A DNA stretch of 64,000 nucleotides from assembly GCA_016213775.1 (NCBI GenBank), contig JACQZR010000248.1, positions 1 through 64,000 of the forward strand. The letters run 5' to 3'. Shown here one piece after another: positions 1 to 8,856 of the stretch. The notes beneath the pieces were generated by a model. It had not been told where the DNA came from, searched no databases, and worked only from the letters and a program-made list of their open reading frames with translations. The position numbers and the translations under genes were made by a program. How positions within the stretch are numbered: position 1 is the stretch's first letter; the number at the start of each line of letters is the position of its first letter. The stretch is from Acidobacteriota bacterium (GTDB lineage: Bacteria > Acidobacteriota > Terriglobia > Bryobacterales > Bryobacteraceae).

Positions 1-316
1 AGGACTCGGGGACGGACACGAGCAGTTCCCCCAGGGCCGCCGTATTCCTTACGACAAGATTACACCCGGCGACAAATACCGCTTGTGGGTCAAGGACAAC
101 GACTTCGGCCACGGCATGTATGGCGACGACCTCGGTACTTGTGCCGATGGCAACATCGCGGAACGCAAATGCCTGCCCTTCCAGCAATTGCTCAAGTCCA
201 CCATGCACGCCTATCTCGACGCGTACATTGAAGAAAAACCTACGGCCCGCACGTTCCTCGAAAACGGCTATCCTGCGCTCGGCGCGCCAACATTGCTCGA
301 ATGGGTCAAGAAGTAG
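1..316 (+). CDS. C-terminal part of a probable alpha/beta hydrolase (5' end outside window)
   Basis: The reading frame is open from base 2 to the stop at 314-316, so the gene starts upstream of the window. The last hundred or so residues include LWVKDNDFGHGMYGD followed by a stretch ending in LKSTMHAYLDAYIEEKP. That layout, a strand, then a histidine, then a long helix with a 'FLDAYL'-like core, is what the C-terminus of dienelactone-hydrolase or chlorophyllase-like hydrolases looks like, and the histidine in FGHGM could be the catalytic one. The nucleophile and acid lie outside the window, so substrate and exact family cannot be given. The next gene group appears to have its own promoter. 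Confidence 0.45.
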   Translation, partial: GLGDGHEQFPQGRRIPYDKITPGDKYRLWVKDNDFGHGMYGDDLGTCADGNIAERKCLPFQQLLKSTMHAYLDAYIEEKPTARTFLENGYPALGAPTLLEWVKK

Positions 317-336
317 CGATCAGCTGCGGCTCCTGG

Positions 337-363
337 TTGCCCCATGGCGTGGGCCTCTATAAT
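337..363 (+). promoter_or_regulatory. Candidate sigma70-type promoter of the ECF sigma/CHAT operon
   Basis: A perfect TATAAT lies at 358-363. Upstream, TTGCCC at 337-342 gives a short 15-base spacer; TGGTTG at 334-339 would give 18. The site lies between the stop of the hydrolase fragment and the sigma factor gene, so it plausibly drives the operon. The -35 element is weak. Confidence 0.35.
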
Positions 364-385
364 GATTCGGTGAAAGATTTGCGAG

Positions 386-410
386 GGGACTCTTCCGAGC
401 TGGGAGTCCC
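386..410. repeat. Seven-base inverted repeat in the leader of the sigma factor gene
   Basis: GGGACTC at 386-392 and GAGTCCC at 404-410 form a perfect seven-base stem with an 11-base loop. It lies between the TATAAT at 358 and the favoured GTG start at 433. It could be an mRNA leader hairpin, or an operator for the sigma factor or its controller. No T-run follows, so it is not an intrinsic terminator. Confidence 0.4.
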
Positions 411-432
411 ATCCGTAGACAAAGTAGATCAG

Positions 433-957
433 GTGTCACAGCGGCATGCCTTGCCGCTCCAGGACGAAGCGTTCCGCGCCGCTTACGATCGCCACGCTTC
501 CGAGATCCTTCGCTACGCCATCCGTTGCACGGGACGGCGGGACATCGCGGAAGAGCTGGCTAGCGAGGCCTTTTTGAAAATGTATGTCCACCGCCAGCAT
601 GTCGATTTCAACCGCGCCGGCGCGTGGCTTACGGCCGCCGTAAAAAACATGGCCATCGACTATTGGCGCCGCATGGAAGTGGAGCGCCGTCCCGAGAATC
701 TGCTCGCTGCCTCGCGCCCGCTGGTCAGCAACCCGGAAGTCGATCGGTTGCGGGAGATCCTGGGTCATCCCGCGCTCAAGGTTGAGCACCGCGTCTGTCT
801 CACTCTCCACTACGTACACGGCATGGAGAACAGAGAGATCACGCAGCACACCGGCCTTTCGCAGAATCAGGTAAAAAGCGCGCTGCAGTATGGGCTGCGG
901 CTGTTGCGCAACGCATATCGGGCTGAGGATCGAAGAAAGGAGGACGACAGCGAATGA
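433..957 (+). CDS. ECF-type RNA polymerase sigma factor
   Basis: Region 2 is clear: the N-terminal part carries EILRYAIRCTGRRDIAEELA and then AWLTAAVKNMAIDYWRR, the region 2.2-2.4 pattern of ECF sigma factors. The C-terminal half carries LTLHYVHGMENREITQHTG followed by LSQNQVKSALQYGLRLLR, the region 4.2 helix-turn-helix. The protein is about 174 residues from the GTG at 433, a normal ECF length. The same frame is open further upstream to 301 (GTG at 370 is another possible start), but the residues before 433 match no sigma domain. The gene overlaps the next one by four bases (ATGA), so the two are translationally coupled. It probably directs RNA polymerase to a small regulon held in check by the next protein. 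Confidence 0.85.
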   Translation: MSQRHALPLQDEAFRAAYDRHASEILRYAIRCTGRRDIAEELASEAFLKMYVHRQHVDFNRAGAWLTAAVKNMAIDYWRRMEVERRPENLLAASRPLVSNPEVDRLREILGHPALKVEHRVCLTLHYVHGMENREITQHTGLSQNQVKSALQYGLRLLRNAYRAEDRRKEDDSE

Positions 958-1751
958 AAGGCACCCTTGATTCCTGCCCGCGGCCCGACCTTCTGGTGGC
1001 CCTTGAAGAAGGCGTCCTGCCGGAAACTCTCGCCACTCCCGTGCGATCGCATCTCGAACACTGCCACCTGTGCACGCATTTGCGTGACGACCTCATCGAC
1101 GCTGCTTTTGCCGAGCCGACGCTGGCGGAAACGGCGGCAGTTCGGCAGCGTGTCTTTGGCCCTCGCCGACCCAATCCAGCTTTTCGATGGGCCGGGGTTG
1201 TCGCCGCGGCCGCGGCGCTAATTTTCGTATTAGTCCACTGGCAGAGCGCGGAAAAGCCTGGCCCCCAAGTCGCCCGCCAAACCTCAACTCGCGCTGAGGA
1301 AGCAAGGCCCAAACCGCCTTACCGCCTGACTCTGGAACCCGCCCCGCTACGTCTCCCCTTCGCGGCCGTCGTCATTCGCGGCTCTTCCGCGGCACTGTCC
1401 GCGTCGTACCTCAAGGAACTCGGCGGGGCCTTGGATCCGTACCGCGCGGGCAACTTCGACGAGTCTTCGCAACGGATGGCCGCCTTGCGCCAGAAATATC
1501 CCCAAGCCGTCGAGCCAGCTTTCTATCAAGGAGTCTCCGAGCTGTTGCGCAACGATGCCGGCCACGCGATGGAACCCCTCCAGGCTGCTCGCAAAATCGG
1601 CGGCGAGGCCTTAAACGATGACATTGATTGGTATCTCGCGATTGCCCACGAACGGAACGGCAATTGGTCTTCCGCCGAACCCTTGCTGGCAAAACTCTGC
1701 AAGTCCGAGGGCCATTACCGTAACTCCGCATGCGCCGCCACCCCGAAATAA
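954..1751 (+). CDS. Membrane-anchored zinc-finger anti-sigma-factor-like protein with TPR-like tail
   Basis: The N-terminal 40 residues contain HLEHCHLC, an H-x3-C-x2-C pattern (His33, Cys37, Cys40) as in zinc-binding anti-sigma domains. A single hydrophobic segment (about residues 79-96, AGVVAAAAALIFVLVHW) would anchor it in the inner membrane with the zinc finger inside and the rest outside. The C-terminal 110 residues are helical and TPR-like (RQKYPQAVEPAFYQGVSELL). It overlaps the sigma gene by four bases and the CHAT gene by 22. By analogy with such pairs it would bind and silence the sigma factor until a periplasmic signal is sensed. The sigma-binding role is inferred from context and the zinc motif. 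Confidence 0.75.
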   Translation: MKGTLDSCPRPDLLVALEEGVLPETLATPVRSHLEHCHLCTHLRDDLIDAAFAEPTLAETAAVRQRVFGPRRPNPAFRWAGVVAAAAALIFVLVHWQSAEKPGPQVARQTSTRAEEARPKPPYRLTLEPAPLRLPFAAVVIRGSSAALSASYLKELGGALDPYRAGNFDESSQRMAALRQKYPQAVEPAFYQGVSELLRNDAGHAMEPLQAARKIGGEALNDDIDWYLAIAHERNGNWSSAEPLLAKLCKSEGHYRNSACAATPK

Positions 1752-4270
1752 TCGGACTCCCGGCAATCTGCGCGCTGGCACTGGCTGCCTCATGCAACGC
1801 CGCTGAAATACCGCTCCCCTTCCACTTCGACCAACTGCTGGCACTCGCTGAACAAGTCCAATCCGGCCGCGTCCCCGATCCTCGTAAAGACATCGAAACC
1901 CTGATCGCGCGGGCCACGGCCGCTGCCGATCCTCTTTCGGCCGCCTACGCGAAGGCAGGCGTTGCCGCTCTCGAGGAAAGAGACGGCCGCTGGAGATTCG
2001 CGGAACGAACCGTGCGCGAAGCAGCAGTCGCGGTGCGAGCCGCCGAACCGGAATTCCTCGGCAGAATCGCGCTCTGGCTCGCGCAGGAATCCTTCCGCGG
2101 ATCCCGATTCGACCGTGCCGGCTCCTGGGCCCGAGTCGCCATAACGGAGTTCTCCGCCGCCGGCGACCGCCGCAACCTGGCGCGCTCTCAGTTCGCGGCC
2201 TCGCAGGTGGTGGCTGGCCGCGAAAAGCGAAGCCTCCTCCATGAGGCCGCGCTCAACGCCACAACCGCCGGAGACCGGCGCGTCCTTGCCTCCATCCAGA
2301 TTGAACTCGGCGAGCAGCAGCGGCAGGCCGGCGAATTCGCCGCTGCCGTTCAAACCTTGCGGGCCAGCAGCCTCACTCTCGATCAGCTTGAGGAGTGGCG
2401 GCTTGCGGGCCGCGCCTACACCTTTCTCGCCCGCGCCGAAATCGCCCACTCCCACCATCGGGAAGCCCTTCAACATCTCCAGCGGGCGGAAGCTGTTCTC
2501 GAGAAGAGCGGCGATTCCGACGGCATCATCGCCACCCGCCTGGAGCGCGGTAAAATCCATGCGGCCGCCGGAGAGCGCAAAGAAGCGCTCGCCACCCTCG
2601 ACCAGGTGCGCAAAGCGATCACGGCTATGCCAGCAGGCTCGCCGCGCCGTGCCCGCTTTGCCGGACTCGCCTACAGCTACCAGCTCATCAAAGACTACAA
2701 ACAGTCCGTCGAAGTTGGCGAAGCCATTCTCAAAGAGAGCGACCGCCGCGTACCGTTCGCCACTTATTGGATTCTCAGTTGCGGCTACTTCCACCTGGGC
2801 AGACTGGAGGACGCAGTCGACATCGCCACCACGGGCATCAGCCGCTCGGGCGCGGTGGAGCGCCTTTCCAACGTCGCCACCTACCGCTGGCGCGCCCGCG
2901 CCCTCGACAAACTCGGCCGGCACCAGGAAGCGGCGCGCGACATATTCGAACTGAACCGCATCGGCGACCCGATGATGGACCGCCTCATGCCCGACGACGA
3001 ATGGAAACGCGCCTTCCTCGAAACCGCGCAGCAGATCGCCGACGACGGCATCGCGGTCTTGTGGCGCGCCGGGAAACGCATCGACGCCCTCCAGATGGCC
3101 GAGAAATTCCGCGCCCGGGCTTTCCTCGACCTGCTCGCCTCCCGCGGTGCCCAGGACCTCGACTACCCCGCCTCCGCCGTTGCGGGCAACGATCCTCGCC
3201 TCTCCAGTTCGGTGCTGTCCACGCCACCCACGGTTGCCCAACTCACCTCGCTCGCCAAGGAGAGCAAGGGCCCCATACTTTGTTATTGGCAGCATCCCGA
3301 TGGAATCTACGTCTGGCTCCTCTCCGTCAATGGAGAAGTGAAAAGCGCCTTCAGCCCCGCGCCAGAAGCGAAGGTGCAACAACTCGTCGAACGGGCACGC
3401 CGGTTCCAGTACAAGCCCGACCTCGAAGCATGGCGCGAACTCTACCGCCTGGTCTTTCAACCCGTGCAGCCCTGGCTCGCCTCATCCAAAGGTCAGGTTC
3501 TCACGATCCTGCCTCACCGCAGCCTGCTCCAGCTCCCCTTCGGCGCGTTGCTCGCTCCGAACCAGCGCTACCTGCTTGAAGACTTCCCCCTCCGCGTCAC
3601 CCCCGCGGCCGGCTTCCTATTACGTCCCACGATAGAGCGCGACGGCGCATACGTGCTCATGGGCGCTCCGGTGCGCATGGCGGCGTCTCTCCCATCTCTG
3701 CCTGGCGCCCAACGCGAATTGGCCCGCGCCGCTTCCCTCCTGCCCAACACCCAGGTGCTCAGCGGCCCCGCCATGCAGGAGCCGCGCATCCGCGAAGAAG
3801 CCTCCCGCGCCCGCGTTCTCCATTTCGCCACTCATGCAGTGGTCGATCCGGGCGATCCTTTCCAATCATTCCTCGCCCTCAGTGAGCGCGGCCGGTTGAC
3901 GGTCGGCCACATCTACGATCTCCGCATCAGGGCCGACCTCGTGATGATGAGCGCCTGCCGCAGCGGCTCCGGCCGCGTCTCTGCCGACGGCCTGCTCGGC
4001 TTCACTCGTGCCTTCCTGTACGCGGGTGCGGCCAGTGTCATCGCCCCGCTTTGGGACATTCCGGATGAGCCCACCGTCCGCCTCGTCGAAGAGTTCTACC
4101 GCCACTATTCCAAAGGCGCCGCCAAAAGCCTCGCCCTGCGCTCCGCCCAGCTAAAACTCCTCGCCGATCTCCGCGCCGGCCGCGTCGCCGTCTCCACCCC
4201 TGCTGGTCAAATGACCCTCCCTGAACACCCCGGCATCTGGGCCGCCTTCGTCCTCCAGGGCGCCGACTGA
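1730..4270 (+). CDS. Exported TPR-CHAT domain protein (caspase-like peptidase family)
   Basis: The protein has 846 residues. It starts with a likely signal peptide (LPAICALALAASCNA). A long middle part is made of helical repeats typical of tetratricopeptide arrays. The C-terminal third is a CHAT domain, with RVLHFATHAVV holding the probable catalytic His702 and VMMSACRSGSG holding the probable catalytic Cys743; the flanking GLLGFTRAFLYAGAASVIAPLWDI is typical of CHAT proteins. CHAT is a clan CD cysteine-peptidase domain related to caspases and separase. The gene overlaps the anti-sigma-like gene, so the three genes form one operon. A reasonable guess is that TPRs sense a partner or damage and the CHAT domain cleaves a target; the substrate is unknown. 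The 235 bases after the stop hold no visible gene. Confidence 0.85.
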   Translation: MRRHPEIIGLPAICALALAASCNAAEIPLPFHFDQLLALAEQVQSGRVPDPRKDIETLIARATAAADPLSAAYAKAGVAALEERDGRWRFAERTVREAAVAVRAAEPEFLGRIALWLAQESFRGSRFDRAGSWARVAITEFSAAGDRRNLARSQFAASQVVAGREKRSLLHEAALNATTAGDRRVLASIQIELGEQQRQAGEFAAAVQTLRASSLTLDQLEEWRLAGRAYTFLARAEIAHSHHREALQHLQRAEAVLEKSGDSDGIIATRLERGKIHAAAGERKEALATLDQVRKAITAMPAGSPRRARFAGLAYSYQLIKDYKQSVEVGEAILKESDRRVPFATYWILSCGYFHLGRLEDAVDIATTGISRSGAVERLSNVATYRWRARALDKLGRHQEAARDIFELNRIGDPMMDRLMPDDEWKRAFLETAQQIADDGIAVLWRAGKRIDALQMAEKFRARAFLDLLASRGAQDLDYPASAVAGNDPRLSSSVLSTPPTVAQLTSLAKESKGPILCYWQHPDGIYVWLLSVNGEVKSAFSPAPEAKVQQLVERARRFQYKPDLEAWRELYRLVFQPVQPWLASSKGQVLTILPHRSLLQLPFGALLAPNQRYLLEDFPLRVTPAAGFLLRPTIERDGAYVLMGAPVRMAASLPSLPGAQRELARAASLLPNTQVLSGPAMQEPRIREEASRARVLHFATHAVVDPGDPFQSFLALSERGRLTVGHIYDLRIRADLVMMSACRSGSGRVSADGLLGFTRAFLYAGAASVIAPLWDIPDEPTVRLVEEFYRHYSKGAAKSLALRSAQLKLLADLRAGRVAVSTPAGQMTLPEHPGIWAAFVLQGAD

Positions 4271-4505
4271 TTGGAATGGGAACGCGGCAGCTACGAGCAA
4301 GAACTCGTAGAACGAGCATCCGCCGGGAACTCGCAGAACCGCACCGCGCAGAGGTCGCTCTCAGTTCCGCCATATGGCCCATGACACCGAGTGTATGAGT
4401 GAAGTTCACCGGATACTTGGCGAGTTCGTCCGATGGTGAAACGATCCCTAGAAAGTAGGACTGCAATTCGATGGGTCAGTTTTCCGCTGACCGCCACGCC
4501 GTGCA

Positions 4506-4928
4506 TCACTTCACCCGCTCCCAACGCAAACTCCGCAACCGCACCTCCCCCTTTACCACCACTGGCGGCAACCCCAGCGTCAGCCGGTTCGCCTCGAGCG
4601 TGACAAACCGCAACTGGGTCGTCCCTCGATAGCTCAACCGCGTCGACGCTGCCACCTTATGCGACACCGTGCTCGCCGCATCATCGGTCGTATAAGTCCC
4701 GTAATAGGCAACGTAAGTCTCCCCATCCGCATTGGCCGCGCTGAATTGAATCTGCGCGGACATGTTGCCGTTTCCGTCGTACATCAACTGCCCGGCCGGC
4801 TCCTTGCCATACGGCAGTATCATCTCTCCATTCGGCCGCCACTCCCCCGCGGAGACGAGTCTCCACGTTCCCGTCAGATCCATCCCCGGCACCGGCAACG
4901 CCAGAGCGAATAGAAGCAATTCCCTCAT
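4506..4928 (-). CDS. Secreted lipocalin-like domain protein
   Basis: The 140-residue protein opens with a hydrophobic leader (MRELLLFALALPVPG). It continues with DLTGTWRLVSAGEWRPNGE and then YGKEPAGQLMYDGNGNMSAQI, the GTW...YG..P.G.L.Y..G.M signature of the lipocalin-like (PF13924) family. The remainder is beta-rich. These proteins are usually extracytoplasmic barrels of unknown ligand. It is transcribed away from the RNase J gene, with 56 bases between the two starts. Confidence 0.75.
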   Translation of the reverse strand: MRELLLFALALPVPGMDLTGTWRLVSAGEWRPNGEMILPYGKEPAGQLMYDGNGNMSAQIQFSAANADGETYVAYYGTYTTDDAASTVSHKVAASTRLSYRGTTQLRFVTLEANRLTLGLPPVVVKGEVRLRSLRWERVK

Positions 4929-4984
4929 GGGCGTCCACTATATCACTGCACCGGGCCATTTTCCCTACCCGCGCGTGATAGCCT

Positions 4985-6667
4985 ATGAATTACACAATGT
5001 CCGATTCTAAACTGCTCGTAATTCCCCTCGGAGGTCTTGGGGAGTTCGGCATGAACTGTCTCGCCATCCGTTACGGCGACGACATCATCGTAGTCGACGC
5101 CGGCATGATGTTTCCCGACGCGGAACTCCTCGGTGTTGATGTCGTCGTGCCGGATTTCAGCTATCTTGTCGAGAACCGCGAAAAGGTTCGCGCGGTCGTG
5201 CTCACCCACGGCCACGAAGACCACATCGGAGGTGTCCCTTTCCTCCTCAGCCAAGTCAACATCCCAGTCTACGGCACCGCGCTCACCCTCGCGTTAGTGG
5301 AACGCCGACTCGATGAGCACGAACTCGAAGAGGAGCCGCATCTCAACGTCGTTGAAGCCGGCACGAGAATCGAGATCGGCCCCTTCACTGTCGAGTTCAT
5401 CCACGTCACCCATTCCATCGTCAGCACCGTGGCGCTCGCCATCACCACTCCGCTCGGCGTCATTCTTCACACGGGGGACTTCAAACTCGACCCCACGCCG
5501 CTCGACAACGAACCCTTCGACCTCCACACCTTCGCCGATTACGGCAAAGGCGGCGTGCTACTGTTGCTATCCGATTCCACTAACGTCGATCGGCCCGGCT
5601 TCACCGAGAGCGAGCGCGCTGTTCGTCCGCGCCTCGAAGAATGCTTCCATCGAGCCGAAGGCCGCGTCATCATTTCCTGCTTCTCTTCCTCCATTCACCG
5701 CCTCCAGCAAATCCTCAATCTGGGCGAAGAGTTCGGCCGTAAAGTCGCCTTCCTCGGCCGCAGCATGCTCAGCGTCACCGAGATCGCCCATAACCTGAAC
5801 CTCCTCGAAATCCCTGATTCCATCCTCCTGCGGCCCCAGGACATTATGTCCACTCCCGCCAACAAAGTGGTCACTGTCGTCAGCGGCACCCAAGGCGAAC
5901 CGATGTCCGCAATGGCCCGCGTTGCGGTGGACAATCACAAGAGCCTCTCCGTTCGCCCCGGCGACATGGTGGTGCTCAGCGCCCGCATGATCCCCGGTAA
6001 TGAGAAACCGATCTACCGCATGATCAACCACCTCGCGCGCCGCGGCAGCGACATCGTCTACGGCACCATGAATCCCCCCGTACACGTCTCCGGTCACGCC
6101 AGCGTCGAAGAGTTGAAGCTCATTCTGTCCCTCGTCCGCCCCAAGTACTTCATGCCCGTTCACGGCGAGTTCCGCCAGTTGACGCGACACGCCCAACTCG
6201 CCAAAAACGTGATCGGCCAGCATCTCACGGAGACCTTCGTCATGGAGTCCGGCGATGTTCTCGAGCTGGATAAATTCGGCGCGCGCAAAGCCGGAACAGT
6301 CTCCGTCGGCCGCGTGTGCATCGATTCCGGCACCGTCGACGAAGTCGTCGAGGACATAGTCATTCGCGACCGCCGGCATCTTTCCGAAGACGGATTCGTC
6401 CTCCCCATCATCGCCATCAACAAGATCACCGGCCGCAACGAGACTCTGCCGGAAATCGTTTCCCGCGGCTTCGTCAGCTTCGACGACAGCTCCGATCTGA
6501 TGCAGCAGGCGCGTCAGGTCGTCGCAAAAACACTCGACTCCTCCAGCGCTGAAGAGCGCACCGACTGGGGTGTCATGCAGGAGAAGATTCGCGTCGACCT
6601 CAAGCGCTTCATCTCCAAGCAGACCTCTCGACGTCCCCTCATCATGCCCGTTATTCTGGAAGTGTGA
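4985..6667 (+). CDS. rnj: Ribonuclease J
   Basis: This is a 560-residue metallo-beta-lactamase/beta-CASP ribonuclease. The metal-binding motif HGHEDH occupies residues 75-80, the N-terminal IPLGGLGEFGMNCLAI is characteristic of RNase J, and YFMPVHGEFRQL lies in the late metal-binding region. RNase J is a 5'-3' exonuclease and endonuclease of mRNA decay and rRNA maturation, and length and order match the family. Translation may start at ATG 4985 or at the ATG five codons in; no clear ribosome binding site settles it. The stop overlaps the GTG start of the next gene (GTGTGA), suggesting coupled translation. Confidence 0.96.
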   Translation: MNYTMSDSKLLVIPLGGLGEFGMNCLAIRYGDDIIVVDAGMMFPDAELLGVDVVVPDFSYLVENREKVRAVVLTHGHEDHIGGVPFLLSQVNIPVYGTALTLALVERRLDEHELEEEPHLNVVEAGTRIEIGPFTVEFIHVTHSIVSTVALAITTPLGVILHTGDFKLDPTPLDNEPFDLHTFADYGKGGVLLLLSDSTNVDRPGFTESERAVRPRLEECFHRAEGRVIISCFSSSIHRLQQILNLGEEFGRKVAFLGRSMLSVTEIAHNLNLLEIPDSILLRPQDIMSTPANKVVTVVSGTQGEPMSAMARVAVDNHKSLSVRPGDMVVLSARMIPGNEKPIYRMINHLARRGSDIVYGTMNPPVHVSGHASVEELKLILSLVRPKYFMPVHGEFRQLTRHAQLAKNVIGQHLTETFVMESGDVLELDKFGARKAGTVSVGRVCIDSGTVDEVVEDIVIRDRRHLSEDGFVLPIIAINKITGRNETLPEIVSRGFVSFDDSSDLMQQARQVVAKTLDSSSAEERTDWGVMQEKIRVDLKRFISKQTSRRPLIMPVILEV

Positions 6668-8034
6668 GTCTCACAATCCCCCCGCATTACCTGGAGGATG
6701 CCTCAGGCTATCAAGGCCACGCCGACGAGCTGTTCACGCCGGCAAACGAAGAGGAACTTGCCGCCATCCTGCGCCGGGCCACCGCCGCGCGCGTTCCCGT
6801 CACCATCGCCGGAGCCGGCACCGGTGTCGCCGGAGGACGTTGCGCCAACGGCGGCTACGTCATCTCCATCGAACGCTTTTCCACGATCAGCGTGCATCCA
6901 GGATACGCGGTTGCAGGCGCGGGCGCGCTCCTCAAGGACGTGCAATCCGGGGCCGCTGCGTCAGGCCAATTCTATGCGCCCGATCCCACCGAGAACGCTT
7001 CCTCTATCGGCGGCAACATCGCCTGCAACGCCAGCGGCTCGCGTAGTTTCCTCTATGGCGATACGCGGCGCCACGTGCGCGCCCTACGCGTGCTCCTGAT
7101 GGAAGGCACTGCCCTCTCGCTGCGCCGCGGCGAGCCCGTCCCATTCCCCGTCGCCGAAATTCCCATGCCCCTGAGCAGCAAGCACTCCGCCGGCTACTGG
7201 CTCAAGCCCGGCATGGACTACGTCGATCTCTTCATCGGCTCGGAAGGCACGCTCGGCATCATCACTGAGGCTGAGGTGACACTGCTCCCCGCAGTGCAGC
7301 ATCTGCTCACCGGTGTCATCTTCTTCGCCGATGATGACTCCGCTCTCGCCGGGGTCGCCGCCTGGCGCGACACCCCCTGCCTGCGAATGCTCGAGTATGT
7401 CGATGCCGGCTCGCTCGCATTGCTACGCTCGCGCTACGACGACGTTCCCAAACAGGCTCGCGCAGCCCTGCTCATCGAGCAGGAATTGGAAGCGGACGAC
7501 TCCCCCGAAATCGACGCCTGGGACGAGCGCCTCACCAACAGCCCCGCCCTCTACGAAGCGTCGTGGTTCGCCGCCACCGCAGCCGACCGCGAACGCTTCC
7601 GCAAATTTCGCCATGCACTGCCCGAATTAGTAAACGACACAGTGCGCCGCAACGGCTTCCTGAAACTCGGCTCCGACTTCGCCGTGCCCTTCCATCGCAA
7701 CGCCGAGATGATGGCCTTCTATCGCGAAAAGCTCGAAGCGGACTTCGCCGGCCGCTACGTCATCTTCGGTCACATCGGCGATGCGCACGTGCATGTCAAC
7801 ATCCTTCCCACCAACCAGGCCGAGTTCGATCGCGGCAAAGAGATGATGAACGAATTCGCCCGGCACGCAGTCGCCTTAGACGGCACAGTTGGCGCCGAGC
7901 ACGGCCTCGGCAAACGCAAAGCCCACTTCCTCAGCTATCAATACAACCATGACCAACTGGAAGCCATGAAGACCATCAAACGCCGCCTGGATCCGCATTG
8001 GCTTCTCGGCCGCGGAACCCTCTTCCCCGTCTAA
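6664..8034 (+). CDS. FAD-linked oxidase of the glycolate oxidase GlcD / D-lactate dehydrogenase family
   Basis: The 456-residue protein has the PCMH-type FAD-binding domain at the N-terminus (VPVTIAGAGTGVAGG and later ENASSIGGNIACNASGSRSF). The C-terminal FAD-oxidase domain follows, with VIFGHIGDAHVHVNILP and the family-typical end GTVGAEHGLGKRKAHFL. Family members oxidise 2-hydroxy acids such as D-lactate or glycolate; the substrate cannot be told here. The GTG start overlaps the RNase J stop. The end overlaps the convergent methyltransferase gene by four bases, leaving no room for a terminator between them. Confidence 0.9.
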   Translation: MSLTIPPHYLEDASGYQGHADELFTPANEEELAAILRRATAARVPVTIAGAGTGVAGGRCANGGYVISIERFSTISVHPGYAVAGAGALLKDVQSGAAASGQFYAPDPTENASSIGGNIACNASGSRSFLYGDTRRHVRALRVLLMEGTALSLRRGEPVPFPVAEIPMPLSSKHSAGYWLKPGMDYVDLFIGSEGTLGIITEAEVTLLPAVQHLLTGVIFFADDDSALAGVAAWRDTPCLRMLEYVDAGSLALLRSRYDDVPKQARAALLIEQELEADDSPEIDAWDERLTNSPALYEASWFAATAADRERFRKFRHALPELVNDTVRRNGFLKLGSDFAVPFHRNAEMMAFYREKLEADFAGRYVIFGHIGDAHVHVNILPTNQAEFDRGKEMMNEFARHAVALDGTVGAEHGLGKRKAHFLSYQYNHDQLEAMKTIKRRLDPHWLLGRGTLFPV

Positions 8035-8795
8035 CGAAACACCAACAAATCCAAACTGAACGTCAGCCGCATCTCGCCGCTTGGGGGCGCGCTCATCGGC
8101 CTGTAAATGGAGTGCAGAACATCCTGCACCGAGGCCGCATCCAACTCCGCCACCGTCGTCGCCCGGTCCTGATCCACAAGTTGCATGACCCCCGCGAACT
8201 CCTCCACTGTGCGCTGCACGCGGTCCCTTCCCTTCCCGCGCAGCTCAATCAGATCATCCGGCGCGGGCACCGCAATCAACACTCGTCCGCCCTCCTTGAG
8301 CACCCGCCGAAACTCGTCCGGATTCCGCCGCGCCGCAATAGACACAATGACACTAAACCCGCCGTCTGCATACGGAACAAACCGGTCCGCGTTTGCCACA
8401 ATCCATTCGCACTCCGCATACCGCCGCGCCGCCGCTTCAATCGCCGTCGTGGAAATATCAACGCCACAGCCGCGGCACCCGCTCGATCGTACAAGCCCTC
8501 CCAGAAAGAATCCCTCTCCGCACCCAGCCTCCAGAACAGAATCCTTCGCCGTCAACGCAAGCATCCGCTCCATCGCAAGCAGCAACGGTTGCGTCACCCC
8601 CTTGTCATGCAGCCGCCGCCGCGCCGCCACTGCCTCCGCGCTATCGCCGGGCTGCTTCGATCGCTTGTCCTGCGGCTGCAGCAGATTGACATAACCACTC
8701 CTCGCCACGTCAAACGAATGCGAGTTTCCGCAGACCAGGGTGCGTTCCTTCCGTTCAAGCGAAGCGCGACAATTGCGAACCGGGCATACCAGCAT
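8031..8795 (-). CDS. RlmA-like 23S rRNA (guanine-N1) methyltransferase
   Basis: The N-terminus has the RlmA layout: a zinc knuckle (Cys4, Cys9, Cys22, His26) with SHSFDVARSGYVNLLQP following, then a class I SAM-dependent methyltransferase domain with motif I VLEAGCGEGFF. RlmA-type enzymes methylate N1 of a guanine in helix 35 of 23S rRNA. One oddity is that the first zinc pair reads CPVRNC (C-x4-C), where the family usually has C-x2-C; the second pair keeps normal spacing. The length (254 residues) is close to the family's. Assignment to RlmA proper rather than a paralogue is likely but not certain. Confidence 0.8.
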   Translation of the reverse strand: MLVCPVRNCRASLERKERTLVCGNSHSFDVARSGYVNLLQPQDKRSKQPGDSAEAVAARRRLHDKGVTQPLLLAMERMLALTAKDSVLEAGCGEGFFLGGLVRSSGCRGCGVDISTTAIEAAARRYAECEWIVANADRFVPYADGGFSVIVSIAARRNPDEFRRVLKEGGRVLIAVPAPDDLIELRGKGRDRVQRTVEEFAGVMQLVDQDRATTVAELDAASVQDVLHSIYRPMSAPPSGEMRLTFSLDLLVFR

Positions 8796-8856
8796 CCCTG
8801 TGATTCTCCCGCATCCTGAACGTCTCCGGCAGCATCCTAAACTCTGAGATCAACCA

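Noticed and set aside
1790-3460. A 556-codon minus-strand open frame
   Set aside because: It lies wholly inside the TPR-CHAT gene on the other strand and is a composition shadow.
4271-4505. Possible small gene between the CHAT gene and the lipocalin-like gene
   Set aside because: No frame there has a convincing start, ribosome binding site or domain.
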